In this document: piece by piece, positions 8,454-17,500 of the stretch
How the letters are laid out: each line of letters begins with the position of its first letter
How positions within the stretch are numbered: position 1 is the stretch's first letter
NCBI RefSeq assembly: GCF_900167115.1
Contig: NZ_FUXZ01000013.1
Span: 1 to 64,000 of the forward strand
DNA: 64,000 nucleotides
Source of the DNA: Eubacterium uniforme
GTDB taxonomy: Bacteria; Bacillota; Clostridia; Lachnospirales; Lachnospiraceae
Direction of reading: 5' to 3'
Notes under the pieces: generated by a model
Databases searched by the model: none
What the model was told of the DNA's origin: nothing
The model's input: the letters and a program-made list of their open reading frames with translations, nothing else
Program-made: the position numbers and the translations under genes

Positions 8454-9454
8454 TGAAGAAAATTATCCAATTAGAAAAAAATGATAGAGAAGTTTTGTTT
8501 TCTCGTACATCAGAAAAGAAGGGGTTAAATCTATCAATAGTTGAAAAAGATTTTTGGGTTTGCTTTATGCTTGACCATTTGTTTCATGATTGTAAGTATA
8601 AAGATGCATTTGTTTTTAAAGGTGGAACAAGTCTTTCAAAATCTTATCATGTAATAGAAAGATTTTCAGAAGATATTGACCTAATATTTGATTGGAGAAA
8701 GATAACTATAGATACGGATCCATGGGAAGAACGTTTAAAAACAAAACAAGATAAGTATAATAAAATGATAAATGAGTATGCTGCAGAGTTCTATAAAAAT
8801 AGTCTAGTACCAGCTTTGAATGAAGAATTGTCTATAAAACTTGGAAAAGGAAATTGGGTAGAAGTAGACCAATATGATCCAATGGTTGTAAATTTCTTGT
8901 ATCCAAGGGATTATGATACAGATTATATTGTTCCTGTTGTACGTTTGGAGATTGGACCACTTGCTGAGTGGATGCCTTCACATCTTACAGAGATAGTTCC
9001 GTTTGTAGCTGAAGAATACCCAAATGTATTTGAGCAGAGTATGACGGAAGTGTTAACAATAGATGTTGAAAGATCTTTTTGGGAGAAACTAACTATATTA
9101 CATAAAATGGCTAATTTTCCAAGAAAAAAGAGTTTACCTAGAAGATATGCGCGACATTTGTATGATGTCTATTGTATGGGTAATAGTTGGGTTAAAGATG
9201 CAGCGTTTTTAAAAAAGGAATTGCTAGAAAAAGATGTGGTATTTAAACAGAAGTTTTATTATACCCAAAGTGCACATTATGAAACTGCTACCTTAGCAGA
9301 AATACAACTTATTCCTGCTGATTATATTATTGAAGCGTTACGAGATGATTATAAAGCGATGCAAGATATGATATATGGAGAATATCCTGTTTTTGAGGAT
9401 GTAATAAAGTACTTAGAAAAACTACAAATAGAGATTCATAGTTTAGAAAATTAG
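8453..9454 (+). CDS. AbiEii-type nucleotidyltransferase toxin
   Basis: 333 residues. A GTG start at 8453 sits 10 bases after AAGGAGG and overlaps the antitoxin stop; a TTG at 8444 is too close to the RBS. The catalytic signature is complete: KGGTSLSKSY (about residues 55-64) then ERFSEDIDL (about 69-77), the G-S...D-x-D metal site of AbiEii/AbiGii/MNT-fold transferases. The WEKLTILHKMA segment of the C-terminal helical part is also typical. Family members act on tRNA or other nucleotides to stop growth during phage infection. Confidence 0.82.
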   Translation: MKKIIQLEKNDREVLFSRTSEKKGLNLSIVEKDFWVCFMLDHLFHDCKYKDAFVFKGGTSLSKSYHVIERFSEDIDLIFDWRKITIDTDPWEERLKTKQDKYNKMINEYAAEFYKNSLVPALNEELSIKLGKGNWVEVDQYDPMVVNFLYPRDYDTDYIVPVVRLEIGPLAEWMPSHLTEIVPFVAEEYPNVFEQSMTEVLTIDVERSFWEKLTILHKMANFPRKKSLPRRYARHLYDVYCMGNSWVKDAAFLKKELLEKDVVFKQKFYYTQSAHYETATLAEIQLIPADYIIEALRDDYKAMQDMIYGEYPVFEDVIKYLEKLQIEIHSLEN

Positions 9455-9455
9455 A

Positions 9456-9484
9456 TTGACAAGATGAGATATATCTCATATACT
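9456..9484 (+). promoter_or_regulatory. Promoter with palindromic operator in the spacer
   Basis: TTGACA (9456-9461), 17 bp, TATACT (9479-9484). The spacer contains a perfect 14-bp palindrome, TGAGATATATCTCA (9465-9478). A small HTH gene follows, so this looks like an autorepressed promoter. Confidence 0.7.
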
Positions 9485-9508
9485 GTAATCAGAGAGAAGG
9501 TGAATAGT

Positions 9509-9811
9509 ATGATTAAGTTAAATGATTATTTAGATGAGCGAAAAAAAGATCCTGAATTTTTAAAAGCTTATGAAGAAATTCAACCTGAAATGAATATTAT
9601 CAGAGCATTGGTTGATGCAAGAAATTCAAAACAGATAACTCAAAAAGAATTATCCGAAAGAACTGGAATTGCACAAACTGAAATTAGTAAGATTGAAAAT
9701 GGGACAAGAAATCCGTCTATAAAATTGTTACAAAGATTAGCAGATGGCATGGATATGGTACTTAATATATCATTTACACCAAAGTCATCTTCTACGAATA
9801 TAAAGAAATAA
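9509..9811 (+). CDS. XRE-family HTH regulator, HigA-like, without a partner toxin
   Basis: 100 residues from the ATG at 9509 (GAAGGTG upstream). The opening MIKLNDYLDERKKDPEF followed by a helical linker and a C-terminal HTH (ITQKELSERTGIAQTEISKIENG, split by the recognition helix) is typical of HigA antitoxins. Those normally sit beside a HigB/RelE toxin; none is seen on either side. It may be a solitary regulator or a survivor of a broken pair. The palindrome inside its promoter suggests autorepression. Confidence 0.75.
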   Translation: MIKLNDYLDERKKDPEFLKAYEEIQPEMNIIRALVDARNSKQITQKELSERTGIAQTEISKIENGTRNPSIKLLQRLADGMDMVLNISFTPKSSSTNIKK

Positions 9812-9888
9812 TCGCATTATTATAAGATGATGGCTTTTAAAACATTTAAAGTTGTCATATAATTGCTTTGTGTGAAGGAGGTTTGAGT

Positions 9889-10182
9889 ATGACATTAGGT
9901 GAAAAGATTGAGTTGGAAAAAAGATATTATTTTGAAAAAGGATATAAAGAAAGATGTGCTAAAAATAATATAGAATTTTCTGAAGAAGAATGTGAAAAAG
10001 CCTATAAGGAATCAGAAGAAAGATCAAAATTGTATTTTGGTACATTACGAAAACTTTGTGAATTGATAAATGAAGGAAAATTAACCAAAGAAGATGTATT
10101 GAAAGTCTTTGATTATAGTGAAAAAGAGATAGATGTTTATACTAAAGTGGTAAAATCAGACTTGGATATTTTTAAAGAATAA
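9889..10182 (+). CDS. Small helical protein related to tails of Rpn-type proteins
   Basis: 97 residues from the ATG at 9889 behind AAGGAGG. Highly charged and helical. The segment LCELINEGKLTKEDVLKVFDYSE resembles the C-terminal end of the Rpn-family protein encoded next (VVNSIKKGTLSKEVAIEELGFTE), so it may be a detached or independently kept tail of that family. No catalytic residues are visible. A terminator follows four bases after the stop. Confidence 0.55.
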   Translation: MTLGEKIELEKRYYFEKGYKERCAKNNIEFSEEECEKAYKESEERSKLYFGTLRKLCELINEGKLTKEDVLKVFDYSEKEIDVYTKVVKSDLDIFKE

Positions 10183-10186
10183 TTGG

Positions 10187-10206
10187 AGCACTCCGAGTGG
10201 GGTGCT
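10187..10206 (+). terminator. Hairpin terminator
   Basis: AGCACTCC, loop GAGT, GGGGTGCT, followed by an A/T-rich stretch ending in T5. Same arms as the terminator at 7740. Confidence 0.65.
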
Positions 10207-10276
10207 ATAAAAATTTTTATGCTGTGTCAAAAATATAATGTGGATAAATCCGGTTATAAGTTGTGTATAAAATATA

Positions 10277-10305
10277 TAGACTTCGCTGTTTGTTAAATAT
10301 ATAAT
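10277..10305 (+). promoter_or_regulatory. Candidate promoter of the Rpn-family gene
   Basis: TAGACT (10277-10282), 17 bp, TATAAT (10300-10305). A short inverted repeat GACAT/ATGTC follows the -10 box. Confidence 0.45.
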
Positions 10306-10358
10306 GACATTAAATATATGTCGACAATATTAATAACATAGTGGAGGAAACGTAATGT

Positions 10359-11177
10359 ATGGAAATAAAAAATATACGAGATGATAAAGTACTTATAACA
10401 AGTGATACAATGTTCGCATATATAATGCAAGATGAAGAAATATGTAAGGGAATTGTAGAAAGAATTCTTGGTAGAGAAATAAATAAAATTAATTATCCTG
10501 AAGGTCATAAAGAAATCAGAGAACTGCTAACTGATAAAAGCGTTATTTTAGATGTTTATTTTACCGATGAAGAAGGAGTAAAGTATAACGTTGAGATGCA
10601 ACGAGCAAATGTTGGAAACATTCCAAAACGTAGTAGATACTACCATTCAAAAATAGATAGCTTAAAAACAAAAATAGGAACTCCGTATAATAAGTTAGAA
10701 AAAAGTTATGTGATATTTATATGTGGATTTGATTTGTTTAAGAAGGACAAACCTCTTTATACTTTTAGAAAAACATGTTTGGAAGAACCAGAGTTAATAT
10801 TACAAGATGATCAGATTACTATATTTGTAAATCTAACTTCGATGGAGCTGGATTCAGTTGATATTAGTTTAAAAAATATGATATTATATATGCGAGAGGA
10901 AGTGTTGAATGATGATTTCACAAGACTTCTTGATTCAAAAGTTGAAGAAGCTAATATCAAAGATAAGGCTGAAGGAGGTAATCTTATGACCCTGGAAGAA
11001 AAGATAAATGAAGAATTAAAGCAAAAGGAAGAAGAAACTAGAGAAGAAGTTAAAGCAGAAGAACGTATGAATTTTTTAGTTAAAGTAGTTAATTCAATAA
11101 AAAAAGGAACCTTATCAAAAGAAGTGGCAATTGAAGAATTAGGTTTTACTGAAGAAGAAATAAACAAATTTCTATAA
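10359..11177 (+). CDS. Rpn-family PD-(D/E)XK nuclease (transposase_31-like)
   Basis: 272 residues; the ATG at 10359 follows GGAGG, while an out-of-frame ATG at 10355 runs into a stop. Conserved landmarks: ITSDTMFAYIMQDEEICKGIVERIL at the N-terminus, then the nuclease core ILDVYFTDEEG...YNVEMQ (about residues 64-82), a D...ExQ variant of the PD-(D/E)XK fold, then RSRYYHSKID and KSYVIFICGFDLF. Residues 200-272 form a Lys/Glu-rich coiled coil. Family members are recombination-promoting nucleases, often annotated as transposases although they do not behave as classical insertion sequences; no terminal repeats are seen. Confidence 0.8.
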   Translation: MEIKNIRDDKVLITSDTMFAYIMQDEEICKGIVERILGREINKINYPEGHKEIRELLTDKSVILDVYFTDEEGVKYNVEMQRANVGNIPKRSRYYHSKIDSLKTKIGTPYNKLEKSYVIFICGFDLFKKDKPLYTFRKTCLEEPELILQDDQITIFVNLTSMELDSVDISLKNMILYMREEVLNDDFTRLLDSKVEEANIKDKAEGGNLMTLEEKINEELKQKEEETREEVKAEERMNFLVKVVNSIKKGTLSKEVAIEELGFTEEEINKFL

Positions 11178-11193
11178 ATTATTTAAGTTAGAA

Positions 11194-11231
11194 AGAAGTA
11201 GAAAACTATTATGAGTTTTCTACTTCTTTTT
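11194..11231 (+). terminator. Terminator of the Rpn-family gene
   Basis: A perfect 13-bp stem, AGAAGTAGAAAAC (11194-11206) and GTTTTCTACTTCT (11215-11227), with an eight-base loop and a T run. Confidence 0.9.
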
Positions 11232-11234
11232 GTG

Positions 11235-11530
11235 AGCAGTGCAAATTCGCCAAAACGTAAATTCACCCGTAAATCTAACTTGCTTTTGTAGGTGGTGGGC
11301 AGTGTAAAAGAAGGATATGGCCAAATGCACTGCTGGGAAGCAACTTGTGGTGGACGGAAGAGCAGTGCAAATCCGCCAAAACGTAAATTCACCCGTAAAT
11401 CCAACTTGCTTTTGTGGGTGGATGGCAGTGCAAAAGAAGGATATGGCCGAATGCACTGCCGGGAAGCAACTTGTGGTGGATGAAAAGGCAGTGCAAATCC
11501 GCCAAAACGCAAATCCACCCGTAAATCCCA
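11235..11530. repeat. 126-bp tandem repeat, two full copies and a partial third
   Basis: Copies start at 11235, 11361 and 11487, with a spacing of exactly 126 bp; the third breaks off after about 43 bp and grades into degenerate AAATCCCC/CAAAACC-rich DNA up to about 11610. Each full copy contains a stem, GGCAGTG(T/C)A with TGCACTGC(T/C), so sequence differences keep the pairing. The DNA is visibly richer in G+C than its neighbours. The 485 bases between the Rpn and HNH genes hold nothing else except a possible TATAAT at 11628-11633. Because 126 is a multiple of three, frames stay open on both strands without coding meaning. Confidence 0.85.
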
Positions 11531-11663
11531 AAAACAACAAATCCCCAAACCAATAAATCCGCAAAATCACCCAAAAGTAAATCCCCAAACCAAAACCTAA
11601 TTAGTGCATTTCCCCACCCCAAAGTGCTATAATATACTTAAATCCTAAAAGGAGCGGAATAAT

Positions 11664-12875
11664 ATGGAGAGTGAGGTACCGCCCATGCAAAATGATTTCA
11701 CAACAAACCTAACCAACCAAACCGATTTCACACTAAACCTATCGGGGCATTATCACAACACACTAGACATCGAAGGCTTCTCTAGTATGATGAAAGATCC
11801 ATCATATTGCTACAAGTTTTACTGGCTGGAAGCCATAGTAAAGCTAATAGCCGAAGATGTAAGCGAAGCAACTTTTGGAGATGTGATAGATGAGATGATA
11901 GCAAATGCCTGGTATTCAGTCAGAGAATTCCATATACATCTTAGTGGAATGCAAGCGGATGGGCAGGTTAGGGACGGCCTGGAGCGAGCAGTGCTAAAAC
12001 TTACAGAAATAAGCAACCTTGCAGCTCATGCATCAAAGGTCGAAATAAAGAACGCAATCAAAGAACATGAAAGAGAGCTAAAAACATATAAAGTACAATT
12101 AACCAATATGGTACCATATAGAGCACTTGCAGGATTCTTCAGAAATGCAACGCAGGCCAGACCGTGGGAAAGTGCAAAACGAATGACAGCATATATCGAA
12201 ATGATAAACAAAGACGTAGTATTGCTGCCATACACACTGGGAGAATCAAGCAATATAAACAAGGAAATCTACTTCAATGAATCATGGCGACGCATGATCC
12301 AGGAGAATACAGTAGCAATCCTAGGCTGGATACAGTATGAAAAGATAAAATGGCTACAGAACAACAATCCAGAAGTTCCAGGACTAGTATATAAGTTAGC
12401 GCCAATGGACGAGAAGATGCGCAAACTAGCAAATGTCCGCAACCTTTGGAATGAAGTCCTTGTGCTTACAGAAGTAAGAGATGTATTCACTGGAAAAATA
12501 GTCGACCCTAAAAAGTATGAAGTTGATCACTTTATACCATGGTCATATGTCATGAATGACGAACTATGGAATCTAATGCCAATGGATTCATCACTTAATT
12601 CAGCAAAGAGTAACAAGCTGCCGATATGGGATAGGTTTTTCGGAGCATTTGCTGAGAATCAATATATGATGTATGAGTTTATATATGAGAATGAAAAGGT
12701 TCATATGCAATTTGAAAAATGCTATAAGGATAACCTTCATTCGATCTGGGCAGGACAGGAATTATACCGCAGGGGAAACACGAAGGATGAGTTCGTTGGG
12801 ATTCTTATGAAGAACATGCAACCAGTGTATGATTCGGCGAAAAGACAGGGTTATGAGGTATGGAGGAACATATAG
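11664..12875 (+). CDS. HNH endonuclease-domain protein
   Basis: 403 residues; RBS AAAGGAG, TATAAT at 11628-11633. Residues 1-270 are helical with no family I can name. An HNH motif lies at about residues 283-320: the YEVDHFIPWSY core with Asp-His, then LWNLMPMDSSLNSAKSNKLP, matching the HNH fold of McrA-like and phage-defence nucleases. Codon choice (many CTA, ATA, CAA, AAC and other C/A-ending codons) differs from neighbouring genes, which suggests separate acquisition. Likely a defence or stand-alone nuclease; the target is unknown. Confidence 0.75.
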   Translation: MESEVPPMQNDFTTNLTNQTDFTLNLSGHYHNTLDIEGFSSMMKDPSYCYKFYWLEAIVKLIAEDVSEATFGDVIDEMIANAWYSVREFHIHLSGMQADGQVRDGLERAVLKLTEISNLAAHASKVEIKNAIKEHERELKTYKVQLTNMVPYRALAGFFRNATQARPWESAKRMTAYIEMINKDVVLLPYTLGESSNINKEIYFNESWRRMIQENTVAILGWIQYEKIKWLQNNNPEVPGLVYKLAPMDEKMRKLANVRNLWNEVLVLTEVRDVFTGKIVDPKKYEVDHFIPWSYVMNDELWNLMPMDSSLNSAKSNKLPIWDRFFGAFAENQYMMYEFIYENEKVHMQFEKCYKDNLHSIWAGQELYRRGNTKDEFVGILMKNMQPVYDSAKRQGYEVWRNI

Positions 12876-12905
12876 CGTGAACGCAGCAAATGCTATATAA
12901 AATAT

Positions 12906-12939
12906 GAGAGGTGAACTGTAAAAAGTTTGCCTCTTTTTT
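12906..12939 (+). terminator. Terminator of the HNH gene
   Basis: AGAGGTGAACT (12907-12917) pairs with AGTTTGCCTCT (12924-12934) using two G-U pairs, then T6. Confidence 0.8.
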
Positions 12940-12996
12940 GATGAAGTTGAATGTCGATTTTTTAAAGAAAAAATACAAGAAACTGTAGTTTGTTTA

Positions 12997-13026
12997 TTGT
13001 AAGGTTAGGGCAAATTATGGTAAAAT
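12997..13026 (+). promoter_or_regulatory. Candidate promoter of the BREX operon
   Basis: TTGTAA (12997-13002), 18 bp, TAAAAT (13021-13026) with an extended TG motif immediately upstream (TGGTAAAAT). It is the only good promoter-like sequence before the HTH gene and brxA. Confidence 0.5.
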
Positions 13027-13074
13027 ATAAGTGTCGTTTTTTAGTGTTTTTTCAAAGAAAAAAGAGGTAAATTA

Positions 13075-13293
13075 ATGATAATAAGTTATAACAAATTATG
13101 GAAAAAACTCATAGATAATAAAATGAATAAAAAAGATATTATTGACTCTACGGGAATGAGTCCGAGTACTATGGCCAAAATGGGGAGAGATGAGTTTGTT
13201 TCATTGGATGTATTGGTCAGGATATGCGAGATATTTAATTGCGATATAGGGGACATTATGGAAGTAATTAACGAGAAAGTTGAGGAAAAATAG
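13075..13293 (+). CDS. Small XRE-type HTH regulator of the BREX operon
   Basis: 72 residues, RBS AGAGGT. A single Cro/CI-like HTH fills the protein (KKDIIDSTGMSPSTMAKMGRD, then VRICEIFNCDIGDIMEV), the short form common in Firmicutes. It ends exactly where brxA begins, so it belongs to the operon, probably as its autoregulator. It replaces the WYL-type BrxR seen in many proteobacterial BREX loci. Confidence 0.75.
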   Translation: MIISYNKLWKKLIDNKMNKKDIIDSTGMSPSTMAKMGRDEFVSLDVLVRICEIFNCDIGDIMEVINEKVEEK

Positions 13294-13902
13294 TTGAAAA
13301 GAAATACATACAGTGCAGCAGCAGTTTCATCGTTATTATGGTTTATGGAATTTAAAAAAGAGATAATGCTTCTTAATGATGGTAAGTCTTTTGATGAAAT
13401 AAAGTCAATGAGTGAAAAAGAGAATATATTTGGAGCAGCTACACCAGCACGAGCGAAAAATATTTATTCAAAAACAACATCAAGAATAAAGTCATTGGAT
13501 GAGAGTATTTATGGAGTGTTTTGTAATGCAGATATTTCAAATCAAAAGTTGATTACGCTTATTGCAACTATGGCACAAGATACATTGTTCTTTGATTTTA
13601 TGTATGAAGTATTTAGAGAAAAATTAATAATTGGAAGTAATGAAATTAGTAAGACAGATATAAGAGTGTTTTTCAAGAATAAAGCTTCTCAAGATGATAA
13701 TGTTGCTAAATGGACAGATGAAACATTAAAAAGACTTGAAAGAACATATATCGGGTATATGTCTGATGCGGGAATAATAGATAATAAAAAGAGAGCAGAA
13801 AAAAGGAAAATTACAAGACCTATTCTTGATTATGATTTGAAGAATTGGCTTGAATTATATGGATACGAAGTTATAGTGAAGATTCTTGAAGGAGTTAGAT
13901 AG
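13294..13902 (+). CDS. brxA: BREX protein BrxA (DUF1819)
   Basis: 202 residues with a TTG start directly after the regulator's stop; GAGG lies nine bases upstream. The sequence has the DUF1819 pattern: SAAAVSSLLWFMEFKKEI, NIFGAATPARAKNIYSKTTSRI, MAQDTLFFDFMYEVF, and a C-terminal RPILDYDLKNWLELYG. Length fits BrxA, a DNA-binding BREX component of NusB-like fold. Its position directly before brxB, brxC and pglX is the standard type 1 order. Confidence 0.85.
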   Translation: MKRNTYSAAAVSSLLWFMEFKKEIMLLNDGKSFDEIKSMSEKENIFGAATPARAKNIYSKTTSRIKSLDESIYGVFCNADISNQKLITLIATMAQDTLFFDFMYEVFREKLIIGSNEISKTDIRVFFKNKASQDDNVAKWTDETLKRLERTYIGYMSDAGIIDNKKRAEKRKITRPILDYDLKNWLELYGYEVIVKILEGVR

Positions 13903-13928
13903 AAATTTATAGTATTACAGGAGGTAAT

Positions 13929-14507
13929 ATGCAAACATTAAGTGAAAGGCTTGATAAGATGGAGGAAGCAATAAAGAATCCATCTTTTAGACAAAGTATA
14001 GGAAAAGCTAACGAAGTAAATTATTGGATATTTGATTATGAGCCAGAAGGGGAATTAGAAGTAAGAGAACGAATCAATTATCTTAAGAATAAAAATAGTA
14101 AAGGTCATGAAGATTTTACGTTAGTTGTATTTGATTTATATGATATTATTATTGATTTTTTGAAGGAAAATAACTTCTTAGAAAAATGTTTTCAATTTGA
14201 AGAGAAGAAAGGGATTTCAAAGATTACAACTGCGGTTAATAACGCAATGAAAATAAATGATGATGATAGTTATATTGTTGAATACATAAAAAAGAATACT
14301 CCAGATAATGCTGTTGTATTTTTGACTGGTGTTGGAAAATGTTATCCGATTTTAAGATCGCATAAAGTGTTGAATAATCTTCATCAGGCGTTTGTTAAAT
14401 CGCCTGTAGTTATGTTTTTCCCAGGAGTTTACAATGAACAGGAATTAATTCTTTTTGGAGAAATAAAGGATGATAACTATTATAGAGCGTTTAGATTAGT
14501 AAAGTGA
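13929..14507 (+). CDS. brxB: BREX protein BrxB (DUF1788)
   Basis: 192 residues, RBS CAGGAGG. DUF1788 features: WIFDYEPEGELEVRERI near residues 33-50, LVVFDLYDIIIDFL, then AVVFLTGVGKCYPILRSHKVLNNL and the VVMFFPGVYN strand. A core BREX component of unknown biochemistry. It sits 27 bases after brxA and 25 bases before brxC. Confidence 0.85.
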   Translation: MQTLSERLDKMEEAIKNPSFRQSIGKANEVNYWIFDYEPEGELEVRERINYLKNKNSKGHEDFTLVVFDLYDIIIDFLKENNFLEKCFQFEEKKGISKITTAVNNAMKINDDDSYIVEYIKKNTPDNAVVFLTGVGKCYPILRSHKVLNNLHQAFVKSPVVMFFPGVYNEQELILFGEIKDDNYYRAFRLVK

Positions 14508-14531
14508 TAATAGGTGTTTTGGAGGTGCGGT

Positions 14532-17500
14532 ATGTTATTAAAAGATATGTTTGTAAAACCTATTGATAGAGAAATTCAAGGTGTTATTATTGTTGGTCAG
14601 GGCGAGGAAACAAAGGTTTCTCAAGAATTAGAAGAGTATGTAGTAACAAGAGAACTTCAGAAGAGATTCGCTGAGTTTTTTGAAGCATATAAAAAAGGAA
14701 TTGTTGGAAATACAAATGAAGTTGGTGTTTGGATTTCGGGCTTTTTTGGAAGTGGTAAATCACATCTTTTAAAAATATTATCATATATTTTAGCTAATGA
14801 AACTATAGATGGTAAAAAAGCTATTGACTATTTTATTGATGATAATAAGATTGCAGATGCTATGGTTTTAGCAGATATGAAGCTTGCAGCAGAAACACCT
14901 ACGGATGTAATTTTATTCAATATAGATTCAAAGAGTGATGCTACTAGTAAACAAAATAAAGATGCAATTATAGAAGTGTTTTTAAAAGTGTTTAACGAAA
15001 TGCAAGGATTATGTGGTAAGTATCCATACCTTGCTGATTTAGAAAAAGAACTCATTGATGCTGGAAAGTATGATGCTTTTAAGGAAAAGTTTAAGGAAAA
15101 CTATGGAAGCGAATGGGAAGAATCCAGACATATGTTTGATTTCATATATGATGATGCTGTGGATTCTCTTGTTGAAATAGGTTTTATGAGTGAAGATGCA
15201 GTTAGAAAGTATTGTGAAAAAGCAACTGATCCATACAAGATAAGTATTGAGGAATTCGCTAAGAGAGTAAAGAAATATATTGATGATAAGGGAAACAATC
15301 ATCATGTTGTATTTATGGTAGACGAAGTTGGTCAGTATATAGGAGCTGATCCTAATCTTATGCTAAATCTTCAAACAGTTAGAGAAGAATTAGGTAAGGA
15401 ATGTAAAGGTAAAGCTTGGGTGATAGTAACTAGTCAGCAGGATATTGATAAAGTTACAAAGGTTATTGGTAATGATTTTTCAAAAATTCAAGGACGTTTT
15501 GCGACAAGAATTTCTTTATCATCTGCAAATGTTGATGAAGTTATAAAGAAAAGAGTTTTGGAAAAGAATGAAACCGGAGCGCAGACGCTTCGAGTACTTT
15601 ATGAACAAAATGAAACATCTATAAAAAATCTTGTTGATTTTAAAGAAGGTGGAGCTGAAAAGAAAAAGTATTCTAGTGCTGAAAACTTTGCAGTAGTTTA
15701 TCCTTTTGTACCATATCAGTTTGATTTGTTAGCAAGTGTTTTGACATCTATACGTACGCATGGAGCTTCTGGAAAACATCTTTCAGAAGGTGAACGTTCA
15801 ATGTTAGCGCTTTTTAAGGAATCGGCGGTTAAACTTATGAATGAAACAGAAGGAGCTATCGTTCCTTTTTATATGTTTTATGATGCGTTAGAAAGTTTTT
15901 TGGATCATAGTCATAGTAGTGTTATTATTCGAGCATATGATAATAGTGAAATTAATCCAGAAAAAAAGACAGATGATGTTCTAGCAATAAATGTATTAAA
16001 AGTACTTTTCTTGATTAAGTATGTTAAAGAAGTTGATGCAACTATAGACAATATTACAACTCTTATGGTTAGTAATATTGATGATGACAGAATTAAATTA
16101 AAAAATGATGTAGAAGAAGCATTAAAGATTCTTGAGAGACAGACACTTATTCAGAAAAATGGAGAGTTATATATTTTCCTTACAAATGAGGAACAGGAAA
16201 TAAGTAATGAGATTAATAATATAAATGTTGAAATTGGTGAAGTTATAAATAAAGTATCAGAAATGGTATTTGAAGATATATATCAAGATAAGAGATATAG
16301 ATATCCTGAATTTAATGGAAGATATACATTTGCGTTTAATCAGGTAGTTGATGATAGACCTTATAAAGTAAATCAAGCCAATTCGTTTGGCCTTAGAATA
16401 ATAACACCATGGTATGAGGGTGGAACAGATGATACTACTTTAAAACTTTTATCAGGACAAAATAACGAAGTGGTAGTTTTACTTCCTAATGATGCTGCGT
16501 TTTTAGATGAGTTATTAGTTTATCTTAAAATAGAGCGATTCTTACGTTTGAATACAAATAATAGCGTATCTAAGTATGAAGAGATTAAAAATGCCAAGCG
16601 TAAAGAAATGTTAGATCGTGGGAAAAATGCAAAGCTTTATTTAACAGAAGCTTTAAAGGATTCGACTATATATGTAAATGGTGACATTCCAAAATTATCA
16701 TCTAAGGATGAAACATCAAGGATAAATGAAGCGTTAGGAAAAGTGGTTCAAACAGTATATAACAAACTTTGTTATATCGAATTTGCTGCTACAGAAGCTC
16801 ATATTAAAAAGCTTTTTACAAAAACAAATCAGATTGGATTAGACTTATCTGGGGTTGAGACTTCAAATAGTCATGCGCTTGATGATGTTTTACAATACAT
16901 AAAAGGTAATACAAATATCCATATGAAGACTTCTATGAAAACAATAAAAGACAGATTTATGAGCGCTCCATATGGTTTTGTAGAGGATGATATTTATTGG
17001 TTAGTTGCATATTTATTTAAGAATGGTGATTTGAGTTTTACAGTAAACGGTGAGTCAGTGACATTACTCAATAGAAATGAATCAGAGTTGTTTGATTACA
17101 TTACTAAGAAGCAATTTGTTGAAAAACTATTAATGGAAGTTAGACTAAAAGTTTCAGATAATGAAAAGAAGACACTTCATAAAATAACAAAAGAACTCTT
17201 TGGAAATTCTCTTGTAAATGATGACGAAGATTATGGAATGAAAGAGTTTGTAAGATGTGCTGATAATAGAATTCGTGAGATGGAAAAGTTATCATACAAA
17301 TATACAACGTATGCTTATCCAGGGAAAAATATAATTGAGAATGGTAAAAAACTTTTAGACGAAATTGTAAAGATAAAAGAACCTAGAGAGTTTTATGCAA
17401 GAGTGTATAAAAAACAGGATGAGCTTCTCGATTATGCTGATGATTATGAACCTGTAAAAAAATTTTTTGATGGCGAACAAGCTACTATTTTTTCTAGAGC

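Noticed and set aside
10359-11177. Insertion sequence
   Set aside because: The protein is Rpn/transposase_31-like, but there are no terminal inverted repeats or target duplications around it.
11235-11530. Possible CRISPR array
   Set aside because: Units are 126 bp, directly abutting, without distinct spacers, and no cas genes are in the window.
11183-11622. Several overlapping open frames on both strands in the 126-bp repeat
   Set aside because: The repeat period is a multiple of three, so frames stay open automatically; they lack RBSs and encode the same repeated peptide in conflicting frames.
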